DNA of 64,000 nucleotides from DATBLE01 sp963719325. Its GTDB lineage: Bacteria; Actinomycetota; Thermoleophilia; Gaiellales; Gaiellaceae. The notes under the pieces were generated by a model. The model had not been told where the DNA came from and ran no database searches. It saw only the letters and a list, made by a program, of their open reading frames with translations. The position numbers were made by a program, and so were the translations under genes. Position 1 is the stretch's first letter; every line of letters starts with the position of its first letter. The stretch covers positions 62,001 through 126,000 of the forward strand of contig CAVRBW010000003.1 of the NCBI GenBank assembly GCA_963719325.1. The letters run 5' to 3'. Positions 19,261 to 26,033 of the stretch are shown piece by piece.

Positions 19261-20651
19261 CCTGCAAGCTTCTCACGCAGCAGGTCGTTGACGACCTTTG
19301 GATTCGCCTTGCCGCCCGTCTCCTTCATCACCTGGCCGACGAAGTAGCCGAGCAGGCCCTCCTTGCCGCCACGGTACGCCTCGACCTGGCCCGGGTTGGC
19401 TGCGAGCACGCGCTCGACCAGCGGGTCGAGCTCGCCCGCGTCCGTGATCGCCACCTCGCCCAGGTACGCGTCAGCCGCAAAATCCGCATCTGCGCTTGCG
19501 GCGACCGCGTTCTGCAGCGCCTCTCTCGTCAACTGCTTGGCGGCTTTCACGACCTTCGCCAGCTCGGCGGTGTTCGATCCGGCCGGGATCGGCTGGTTCA
19601 TCGTGAAGTTGAAGGCCTCGCGCTCGTCCACGCCCTCCGCGACGAGCGCCGCGTACACGGCGTCGCGCTCGGTCGTCACGAGCGCCCAGGCGTCCGCCTG
19701 GGCGAGCGCTTCCGCGTAGCGACTGATCCGCGCCGCCGGCAGCTCGGGCAGCTCGCCGAGCAGGCGCTCGACGACCGCCTGCTCGGGCTCGATCGGGACG
19801 AGATCCGGCTCCGGGAAGTAGCGGTAGTCCTCCGCCTCCTCCTTCGAGCGATGCGGCGTCAGCTTGTCGGTGTCGGGCTCGTAGTCGTAGGTCTCCTGCT
19901 CGACCGCACCGCCGGACTCGTAGAGCGCGATCTGCTCGCGAACAGCGGCTTCGATTCCCCGCCCGATGAAGCCGAACGAGTTCATGTTCTTCAGCTCCCA
20001 GCGGGTGCGGAGCTCGCCGGAGCCGGACGGACGGACCGAGACGTTGGCGTCGCAGCGGAGAGTCCCTTCCTCCATCCGCGCGTCCGAGATCCCGAGCTCG
20101 ACGATCGTCTGCCGGAGCAGCTGCAGAAAGCGGCGCGCCTGATCGGACGAGCGGATGTCCGGCTGCGTGACGATCTCGACCAGCGGCGTGCCGCCGCGGT
20201 TGAAGTCGATCAGCGAACGCTCCGCACCGACCTTGCGTCCGGTCTCACCGCCCCTGTGAACCGTCTTCGCCGCGTCCTCCTCCAGGTGCGCGCGCACGAT
20301 GCCGACCTCGAAGTCGCCGTCCTCGCTCGGGACGGCGAGGCGCCCGGCGATGCAGAGCGGCTCGTCGTACTGGGAGATCTGGTAGCCCTTCGGGTTGTCC
20401 GGATAGAAGTAGTTCTTCCGGTGGAAGACGGCCCGCTCGGCGATACGGCAACCGAGCGCGTGACCGAGCTTGATCGTCCACTCGACCGCGGTGCGGTTCG
20501 GCACCGGCAGAGCACCCGGGTGCGCGAGGCAGACCGGGCAGGTGCGCGTGTTCTCGGGATTGCCGAAGCCCGTCTCGCAGCGGCAGAACATCTTCGTCCG
20601 CGTCTTCAGGTGAACGTGGATCTCGAGTCCGATCACGGTTTCCCAGGTCAT
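19257..20651 (-). CDS. gatB: Asp-tRNA(Asn)/Glu-tRNA(Gln) amidotransferase subunit B
   Basis: 464-residue tRNA-binding subunit that phosphorylates mischarged Glu-tRNA(Gln) or Asp-tRNA(Asn) so that GatA-derived ammonia can amidate it. It opens MTWETVIGLEIHVHL. Zinc-site cysteines lie in MFCRCETGF and TCPVCLAHPGALP, followed by NRGGTPLVEIVTQPD and ELKNMNSF. The C-terminal YqeY-like tail ends in KANPKVVNDLLREKL. The start overlaps the gatA stop (ATGA). Length is slightly short but complete. It works in complex with GatA and GatC. Confidence 0.97.
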   Translation of the reverse strand: MTWETVIGLEIHVHLKTRTKMFCRCETGFGNPENTRTCPVCLAHPGALPVPNRTAVEWTIKLGHALGCRIAERAVFHRKNYFYPDNPKGYQISQYDEPLCIAGRLAVPSEDGDFEVGIVRAHLEEDAAKTVHRGGETGRKVGAERSLIDFNRGGTPLVEIVTQPDIRSSDQARRFLQLLRQTIVELGISDARMEEGTLRCDANVSVRPSGSGELRTRWELKNMNSFGFIGRGIEAAVREQIALYESGGAVEQETYDYEPDTDKLTPHRSKEEAEDYRYFPEPDLVPIEPEQAVVERLLGELPELPAARISRYAEALAQADAWALVTTERDAVYAALVAEGVDEREAFNFTMNQPIPAGSNTAELAKVVKAAKQLTREALQNAVAASADADFAADAYLGEVAITDAGELDPLVERVLAANPGQVEAYRGGKEGLLGYFVGQVMKETGGKANPKVVNDLLREKLAG

Positions 20652-22078
20652 CGCAACCGCTCCGGGACGTAGTCGAACGACAGCGCCCGCTCGAGTGCGT
20701 GGGCAGCTCGGAAGAGGGTGTTCTCGGCTCGCTGGGGGCCGATCAGCTGGAATCCGACCGGCAGCCCTTCCGCGAGCCCGCAGGGGATCGAGAGGCCCGG
20801 CAGCCCGGCCACGCAGGACGGGATCGTGAGCAGGTCGGCCGCATACATCGCGAGCGGGTCGTCGGCGCGCTCGCCGATCCGGAAGGCAACCGTCGGCGAG
20901 GTGGCGGAGACGATCAGGTCGAAGCGCTCGAAGGCGGCGGCGTGCTCGCGGATGATCACCGTCCGCACCTGCTGGGCCTTGCCGTAGAAGGCTTCGTAGT
21001 AACCGGCGGAGAGCGCGTACGTGCCGAGCATGATCCGGCGCTTCGGCTCGTCCCCGAAGCCCTCGTCCCGGGTGCGCTCGTAGACCTCGATCAGCCCGTC
21101 GCCCGCTCCAACGCCTTTCGCTGCGGCAACAGCACGGTGGCCGTAGCGGACGCCGTCGTAGCGGGCGAGGTTCGACGAGGCCTCGGCCGGGGCGATCAGG
21201 TAGTAGCAGGGCAGCCCGTACTCGACCGAGCGCGGGAGCGAGCATTCCTCCACCTCGGCGCCGAGCTCGGCGCACAGCTCTACCGCCCGGGCCACGGCGT
21301 TGCGGACGCCGGGCTCGATGCCCGCTGCGTCCCGCATCTCGACCGGAACGCCGATTCGTAAGCCCTTCAGGTCTTCTGCCGTGGGCAGCTCGACCGGCGG
21401 GACGTCGACCGTCGTCGAGTCGGCGGAGTCGCGCCCCGAGATGACCGAATACAGGAGCGCGCAATCGCGCGCCGTCTTCGCGACCGGCCCGACCTGGTCG
21501 AGCGACGAGGCGAACGCGACGATCCCGTAGCGGCTGACCGTGCCGTAGGTCGGGCGAAGCCCGACGTTCCCGCACAGCGCCGACGGCTGCTTGATCGAGC
21601 CGCCGGTATCCGAGCCGAGCGCCCAGGGGGTGAGGCCGGCGCTGACCGCCGCGGCCGAGCCGCCTCCGGAGCCACCTGGAACGCGCGTGGGATCCCACGG
21701 ATTGCGGGACGGGCCGAAGGCCGAGTTCTCGGTCGACGACCCCATCGCGAACTCGTCGGTGTTCGTCTTGCCGAGGAGGCGGAGCCCGTGTGCCTTGCAC
21801 CGCGCGGCGACGGTCGAGTCGTACACCGGGACATAGCCGGCGAGGATCTTCGAGCCCGCAGTCGTCTCGACCCCCTTCGTGCCGATCACGTCCTTGAGCG
21901 CGATCGGGAGGCCGTCGCCACCGGGGTCGTCACATGTCCGGAGGAAGCAGTGCAGCTCGGGGTTCCGGTCGTCGATGGCAGCCCGGTACGCGGCGAAGAG
22001 CTCCTCCCCGGAGACCTCTCTCCGGTCGAGGAGGTCCTTCGCGCCCTCGGCCGTGAGCCGCAACGTGTCGACGGTCAT
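20648..22078 (-). CDS. gatA: Asp-tRNA(Asn)/Glu-tRNA(Gln) amidotransferase subunit A
   Basis: 476-residue glutaminase subunit with an amidase-signature fold. The triad residues are visible: Lys62 in IALKDVI, Ser137 in GGSGGGS and nucleophile Ser161 in SDTGGSIKQP. The GLRPTYGTVSRYGIVAFASS block is diagnostic for GatA over other amidases. ATG at 22078 overlaps the gatC stop by 4 bases, and its own stop overlaps gatB. The three subunits are thus translationally coupled. Confidence 0.97.
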   Translation of the reverse strand: MTVDTLRLTAEGAKDLLDRREVSGEELFAAYRAAIDDRNPELHCFLRTCDDPGGDGLPIALKDVIGTKGVETTAGSKILAGYVPVYDSTVAARCKAHGLRLLGKTNTDEFAMGSSTENSAFGPSRNPWDPTRVPGGSGGGSAAAVSAGLTPWALGSDTGGSIKQPSALCGNVGLRPTYGTVSRYGIVAFASSLDQVGPVAKTARDCALLYSVISGRDSADSTTVDVPPVELPTAEDLKGLRIGVPVEMRDAAGIEPGVRNAVARAVELCAELGAEVEECSLPRSVEYGLPCYYLIAPAEASSNLARYDGVRYGHRAVAAAKGVGAGDGLIEVYERTRDEGFGDEPKRRIMLGTYALSAGYYEAFYGKAQQVRTVIIREHAAAFERFDLIVSATSPTVAFRIGERADDPLAMYAADLLTIPSCVAGLPGLSIPCGLAEGLPVGFQLIGPQRAENTLFRAAHALERALSFDYVPERLR

Positions 22079-22356
22079 ACCGGCGGCACTCCGAAGAACC
22101 CGCCCTCGGGGTCGGGCGCGTTGGCGAGCGCCTCCTCGCGCGTGAGCGAGGGCAGCGGCTCGTCTTCTGCCAGCACGTTGACCAGGTCGAGCGGATGCGA
22201 GGTCGGCGGGATGCCGTCCAGGTCGAGCTCCGAGACCTTGCCGACCGCCTCGAGAATCGCGCTCAGCTGCGCCTGGAAGCGCTCGACCTCCTCCTCGGTC
22301 AGCGCGAGCCGGGCGAGCCGCGCGACGTGGAGCACCTCTTCTCGACTGATTTGCAT
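22075..22356 (-). CDS. gatC: Asp-tRNA(Asn)/Glu-tRNA(Gln) amidotransferase subunit C
   Basis: 93-residue subunit that wraps around GatA and stabilises the GatA-GatB complex. It opens MQISREEVLHVARLARLALT, the canonical GatC start, with FQAQLSAILEAVGKV and TSHPLDLVNVLAEDEP following. An ATG 12 bases upstream (22368) is possible, but it abuts the GGGAGG ribosome site with no spacer, so the inner ATG is chosen. First gene of the gatC-gatA-gatB-orf-gabD transcript, insulated from the cold-shock gene by a strong terminator. Confidence 0.93.
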   Translation of the reverse strand: MQISREEVLHVARLARLALTEEEVERFQAQLSAILEAVGKVSELDLDGIPPTSHPLDLVNVLAEDEPLPSLTREEALANAPDPEGGFFGVPPV

Positions 22357-22372
22357 TGCTCGCACCATCCTC

Positions 22373-22402
22373 CCAAAAGAAGGGCCCCCTTTCGGGGGCC
22401 CT
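22373..22402 (-). terminator. Rho-independent terminator after the cold-shock gene
   Basis: Stem agggccccc / gggggccct with a tttc loop, followed on the minus strand by a TTCTTTT tract. It lies 26 bases after the cold-shock stop and just before gatC, separating the two transcripts. Confidence 0.88.
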
Positions 22403-22427
22403 GAACATCGGTTCCGAAAGGGAAGCT

Positions 22428-22628
22428 CTAGAGCGGAACGACGTTCGCCGCCTGCAGGCCCTTCTGGCCCTGCACGACCTCGAACTCGACCTTCTGACCC
22501 TCGGTCAGCGTCTTGTAGCCCTCGGACTGAATCGCGCTGAAGTGGACGAAGACATCCTCGCCCTCACTCCGCTCGATGAATCCGTAGCCCTTCTCGTTCG
22601 AGAACCACTTCACGGTGCCCTCAGCCAA
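22428..22628 (-). CDS. Cold-shock domain protein (CspA family), TTG start
   Basis: 66-residue single-stranded nucleic-acid-binding protein. RNP1-like KGYGFIE and RNP2-like DVFVHFSAI are both present, and GTVKWFSNEKGYGFI is the family signature. The start is decided by the ribosome site: AAGGAGG sits 6 bases before TTG at 22628, while no ATG is in register. It lies between folD and gatC, with a terminator on each side, so it is likely transcribed alone or by read-through from folD. Confidence 0.93.
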   Translation of the reverse strand: MAEGTVKWFSNEKGYGFIERSEGEDVFVHFSAIQSEGYKTLTEGQKVEFEVVQGQKGLQAANVVPL

Positions 22629-22644
22629 AACATCCTCCTTCACT

Positions 22645-22680
22645 GCAAAAACAAACGACGGCTCGGGCACCGAGCCGCCG
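22645..22680 (-). terminator. Rho-independent terminator after folD (in the csp leader)
   Basis: Stem cggctcgg / ccgagccg (22659-22677) with a 3-base loop, followed on the minus strand by TCGTTTGTTTTTGC. It occupies most of the folD-csp spacer, so it may also act in the csp 5' leader. Confidence 0.75.
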
Positions 22681-22705
22681 ACCCAGGGTTTGAGCGGGCC
22701 GAACG

Positions 22706-23566
22706 TTAGCGCCCGGCCCCGGGGAACGCAAGCTGTCCGCTCCGGTAGCGAGCGGCCTTGAGCGTGTTCCGGAGCAGCATCGCGATCGTCATCGGGCCGA
22801 CGCCTCCGGGAACGGGCGTCATCAGGGCGGCACGCTCGGCGGCGTCGGGATCGACGTCCCCGCGCAAACCGGCCTCGGTGCGGTTCATCCCGACGTCGAT
22901 CACGACCGCGCCCGGCTTGACCATCTCCACGGAAATCACCCCTGCGCGACCCACCGCCGCGACCAGTACGTCCGCTTCGGCGGTGTGCAGGCCGAGGTCG
23001 GCCGTACGCGAGTGGCACATCGTCACAGTTGCGTTTGCCTTCAGCAGCAGGAGCGCGGCCGGCTTGCCGACGATCGTGCTCCGCCCGACGACGACGGCGC
23101 GCGCGCCCTCCAGCGGAACCCGGTATTCCTCGAGCAGCGCGATGATCCCGAGCGGAGTCGCAGGGACGAACGTCGGCTGGTCGAGATAGAGCTGGCCGGC
23201 GCTTGCGGGATGGAAGCCGTCGACGTCCTTGATCGGAGCGACGGATCGGAGCACCCGGCTCTCGTCGATGTGATCCGGGAGGGGCAGCTGGACGAGGATC
23301 CCGTCGATCTCGTCGTCGGCGTTCAGCTTTTCGACGAGCTCGAACACGTCGCTCTCCGACGTCTCCGCCGGCAGATGCTGGTCGTGCGCCTCGATCCCGG
23401 CCTCCCGGGCCGCCTCGTGCTTCTTGCGGATGTAGATCTCGGACGCGGGATCGTCGCCGACGAGCACCGTGGCGAGCCCGACCCGGCCGAGCTCCGCAAC
23501 CTCGCCGGCCACCTCCTGCCGGATTCGGGCGGCGAGCGCCGCCCCGTCCATCTTGGTCGCGACCAT
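22706..23566 (-). CDS. folD: Methylenetetrahydrofolate dehydrogenase / cyclohydrolase
   Basis: 286-residue bifunctional enzyme interconverting 5,10-methylene-THF and 10-formyl-THF with NADP. Motifs: YIRKKHEAAREAGI with the catalytic Lys, DGILVQLPLPDHID (about 95-108), VVVGRSTIVGKPAALLLL nucleotide-binding segment and the C-terminal TPVPGGVGPMTIAMLLRNT. ATG at 23566 gives MVATKMDG; an inner ATG at 23551 is also possible. Length fits the family. It is followed by an intrinsic terminator. Confidence 0.96.
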   Translation of the reverse strand: MVATKMDGAALAARIRQEVAGEVAELGRVGLATVLVGDDPASEIYIRKKHEAAREAGIEAHDQHLPAETSESDVFELVEKLNADDEIDGILVQLPLPDHIDESRVLRSVAPIKDVDGFHPASAGQLYLDQPTFVPATPLGIIALLEEYRVPLEGARAVVVGRSTIVGKPAALLLLKANATVTMCHSRTADLGLHTAEADVLVAAVGRAGVISVEMVKPGAVVIDVGMNRTEAGLRGDVDPDAAERAALMTPVPGGVGPMTIAMLLRNTLKAARYRSGQLAFPGAGR

Positions 23567-23787
23567 GGCGCAAGCGTAACCCTGGCCGGCGGGGAAGCGA
23601 TGACAAGTGCTGAGCAGATGAGCTTCGCGCGTCCGGCGGCGCACCACAAGAGGACACGAGAGCCCCGACGATCCCCGCGCGCGGCATCGTCCCGTGACGG
23701 TCTCTCCGGACATAACGTCGCCGCGACCGACATGTGCGGGCGCGGCGAGCTGCCGTCTCTGGTTCCAGAGCCCAGGGGAAGAGGGCA

Positions 23788-23816
23788 CGCGGGGGAAACC
23801 GGCCGTTTCCCCCGCG
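23788..23816. terminator. GGGGGAAAC hairpin (copy 1) beside the pseudo-tRNA
   Basis: Perfect 12-base stem cgcgggggaaac / gtttcccccgcg with a 5-base loop, 3' of the damaged tRNA on the minus strand. No U-tract. Member of a six-copy hairpin family in this window. Confidence 0.6.
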
Positions 23817-23838
23817 AAGCGAGCGGAGCGAGCGTCCA

Positions 23839-23905
23839 AGGCGCCTGGCGATTCAACCGCCGTACGAGCTTTGCAGGCCTCTGCCTAACCACTCGGCCAA
23901 GCGCC
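23839..23905 (-). pseudogene. Defective tRNA-Cys copy
   Basis: 67 bases, matching the intact tRNA-Cys at 24058 except for four missing C residues on the tRNA strand: one each in the 5' acceptor stem, the anticodon stem, the T loop (the C of TTCGA) and the T stem. The anticodon GCA is still readable, but acceptor, anticodon and T arms cannot pair correctly, so it should not be functional. It may be real decay after duplication or a sequencing/assembly artefact. Confidence 0.75.
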
Positions 23906-24006
23906 GCAACGATTGCATCTATCCACGCGTAACCGACTCACGTCCCAGTGGTCCGACATTGCGGCCGACAACTGCCTCTCTGGATCCAGGCCTAGGGAAG
24001 GGGGCA

Positions 24007-24035
24007 CGCGGGGGAAACCGGCCGTTTCCCCCGCG
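24007..24035 (-). terminator. GGGGGAAAC hairpin (copy 2), 3' of tRNA-Cys
   Basis: Same perfect 12-base stem as copy 1, 22 bases after the tRNA-Cys 3' end on the minus strand. There is no run of U after it; probably a U-less terminator or processing signal. Confidence 0.6.
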
Positions 24036-24057
24036 AAGCGAGCGGAGCGAGCGTCCA

Positions 24058-24128
24058 AGGCGCCTGGCGGATTCGAACCGCCGTACGAGGCTTTGCAGGC
24101 CTCTGCCTAACCACTCGGCCAAGGCGCC
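24058..24128 (-). tRNA. tRNA-Cys (GCA)
   Basis: 71-base cloverleaf on the minus strand. Acceptor GGCGCCT pairs with AGGCGCC, the discriminator is U as expected for cysteine, the anticodon stem GAGGC/GCCTC encloses CTGCAAA with anticodon GCA, and the T arm GGCGG TTCGAAT CCGCC is intact. CCA is not encoded. Confidence 0.95.
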
Positions 24129-24328
24129 GCAACGATTGCATCGTATCCACGCGTAGACCGACGTCACGTCCCAGTGGTCGCCAACATCGCCGCGCCCGAC
24201 AGGTGCGGGCGCGGCCCGCAGCGGATGATGGAGAAAGCGCAACCCGCGCGAAGTCGGGACGACTTCGCGCGGTTCCAAGGCGCCGGCAGGAAGGCATGGT
24301 ATCCGCGCCCCGGGGTACCTCAGGCACG

Positions 24329-24940
24329 ATGACGGCGGCCGCGTACCTCCCCGAACGCCTCTCCCTCCCCCAGCTGCGCGAAGCGATCCAGGGGTGCCGC
24401 GGGTGCGATCTCTACCGAAACGCCACGCAGGCCGTCTTCGGCGAGGGCGCACGGCACGCGGAGGTCATGCTCGTCGGCGAACAGCCGGGAGACAAGGAAG
24501 ACGTCGCGGGCCATCCGTTCGTCGGACCGGCCGGACGCGTTCTCGACCAGGCGCTGGAGCAGGCCGGGATCGACCGCGCGCAGACCTACGTCACGAATGC
24601 GGTCAAGCACTTCAAGTGGCAACCACGAGGGAAGCGGCGCATCCACCAGAAGCCGAGCTGGTCGGAGTCCGTCGCCTGCCGTCCCTGGCTGGAGGCCGAG
24701 CTCGAGCTCGTCCGGCCGCGCGTGCTCGTCGCGCTCGGCGCAACCGCCGCCCAGTCGCTGCTCGGCCGCGATTTTCGCGTCACCCAGCATCGTGGCGAGC
24801 TGCTCGACTCGGAGCTTGCCGAGCACGTGAGCGCCACCATCCACCCCTCGGCGATCCTCCGCCAGCGGGACGAACAGTCGCGTCAGGCCGAGCTGGCTGC
24901 GTTCGTCGACGACCTCAGGGTCGTCGCTGCGCTGCTCTAG
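24329..24940 (+). CDS. udgX: UdgX-type uracil-DNA glycosylase
   Basis: 203-residue uracil-DNA glycosylase of the UdgX class, which forms a covalent bond to the abasic sugar after removing uracil from DNA instead of turning over. Motif A reads GEQPGDKED (50-58). The UdgX-specific loop KRRIH (102-106) supplies the cross-linking histidine (His106). Motif B is IHPSAILR (171-178). Iron-sulphur cysteines are seen at 23, 26 and 117, with His94 where ordinary family 4 enzymes have a further cysteine. ATG at 24329 is used; an in-frame ATG at 24296 would add 11 residues. Convergent with the HExxH gene, overlapping by 4 bases. Confidence 0.95.
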   Translation: MTAAAYLPERLSLPQLREAIQGCRGCDLYRNATQAVFGEGARHAEVMLVGEQPGDKEDVAGHPFVGPAGRVLDQALEQAGIDRAQTYVTNAVKHFKWQPRGKRRIHQKPSWSESVACRPWLEAELELVRPRVLVALGATAAQSLLGRDFRVTQHRGELLDSELAEHVSATIHPSAILRQRDEQSRQAELAAFVDDLRVVAALL

Positions 24941-25992
24941 GGTCGCGCGACGGCGAGCGTGAAGGTGCCCGCACCGGACACGCGCTTCACCTGCACCTGC
25001 AGCGTGCGCTGCCCGCAGACTGAGACCGGGACCGACTGGATGCGTGACGCAGACGACCCTGACGCAAGCACCGCCCCGCTCGCCGGGTCGACGACCCGCA
25101 GGAGAAGCTTCGCGCTCGCGGGTGCGGTCAGGGTCGCGACGAACCTCCCGTCGAGAGGCGTCGAGATCCGGATTCCACGGCCGCTCGCGCCGGCGCCGAG
25201 CTTTACGCGGAAGGACGTGGACGTATTGCCCGTCCAGGGGTCGGTGACGTCCTGGGCGAGCAGGTCGAGCGCGGTCTGGTCCGGGTACAGGCTCTGGTCG
25301 ACGACCTGCCAGGCCGACTCCGCGAGCCCCGCGCGTCGCTCGTTCAGCAACCGATAGTCCTCGGCGAAGGCCTCGCCGGGGTTCAGCTCGTAGTAGTTGC
25401 TCTCGTCGCCGGGGAAGAGCTTTCCGCTCTGGGATTGCGCGCAGACGCCCGTGTACGTCGCCCATCGCTTCGTGCCCCAATCGACGGCTCTCCATGGGTC
25501 GTTCGCCCGGCTGTTCGCGATGTGATGTCCGTATTCGTGCGCGACGATCGACTGCGCCCTGACGCCGGCGACATCCTCGCCGAGAGCCACGAGCCGTCCG
25601 TTTCCGTAGCAACCGAGCGCGCCTGCTCCGCACGTCTGCCGGATCCGGTCGAGCGTTCCGATGAAGATCGTGACGGTGCTCAATTCCGGCCCGTGCAGGA
25701 AGCCCGCGACCGTGTCCGCCCAGCGCTGAAGTGCGTTCGGGTCGGCGGTGATCAGCGCGTCCTCCACGTAGACGTTCACAATCTCACCGTCGCCGGCAGT
25801 GACCGCGCCGCCGGTGAAGCCCGACGGCACTTGCCCCGCCCGGACGGCAAGAGTGGGCGCGTGGCCACGCGCGCCGTACGCATAGGCTTGCTCCTTCGGC
25901 GTCTGCGCATGGGCACCGACGGCCAGAATGGACGCGAGAGCTGCGACGGCGAGGACGGCGAGCAGACGGCGCACGAGCCGGAAGTAGAGCAT
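24937..25992 (-). CDS. Secreted HExxH metallopeptidase-like protein
   Basis: 351-residue exported protein. The signal peptide spans residues 1-29 (basic n-region, hydrophobic core, AHA cleavage). The zinc-binding helix is AHEYGHHIANS (HExxH at 152-156), and NPGEAFAEDYRLL (about 204-216) supplies a downstream Glu as probable third ligand, giving a gluzincin-like site. One cysteine pair lies before the motif (121, 128). The C-terminal ~120 residues look like a beta-rich pre-peptidase C-terminal-type domain. It sits with three other exported-protein genes (26.0-31.2 kb). The substrate is unknown. Confidence 0.82.
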   Translation of the reverse strand: MLYFRLVRRLLAVLAVAALASILAVGAHAQTPKEQAYAYGARGHAPTLAVRAGQVPSGFTGGAVTAGDGEIVNVYVEDALITADPNALQRWADTVAGFLHGPELSTVTIFIGTLDRIRQTCGAGALGCYGNGRLVALGEDVAGVRAQSIVAHEYGHHIANSRANDPWRAVDWGTKRWATYTGVCAQSQSGKLFPGDESNYYELNPGEAFAEDYRLLNERRAGLAESAWQVVDQSLYPDQTALDLLAQDVTDPWTGNTSTSFRVKLGAGASGRGIRISTPLDGRFVATLTAPASAKLLLRVVDPASGAVLASGSSASRIQSVPVSVCGQRTLQVQVKRVSGAGTFTLAVARP

Positions 25993-26033
25993 GGGCCCGG
26001 CGTAGTCCGTGTTAAGCGTCGTTACGAACGTGT

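Larger units (their letters stand above)
23780..24185. repeat. Imperfect tandem duplication carrying the tRNA-Cys locus
   Basis: Two copies of a roughly 180-220 base unit, offset by about 219 bases: gggcacgcgggggaaacc, hairpin, agcgagcggagcgagcg, tRNA-Cys and a downstream flank. The first ~65 bases are identical. Further on, copy 1 (left) lacks at least seven single G residues relative to copy 2, with no substitutions until its far end. The short flank gtgcgggcgcgg also recurs at about 23733 and 24203. Together with flanks this covers the gene-free stretch 23567-24057; nothing else is seen there. Confidence 0.8.

Noticed and set aside
23582..23780. Short plus-strand frame beginning MTSAEQMSFARPAAHHK
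   Set aside because: No ribosome site, Arg-rich and running into the duplicated tRNA locus; treated as non-coding.
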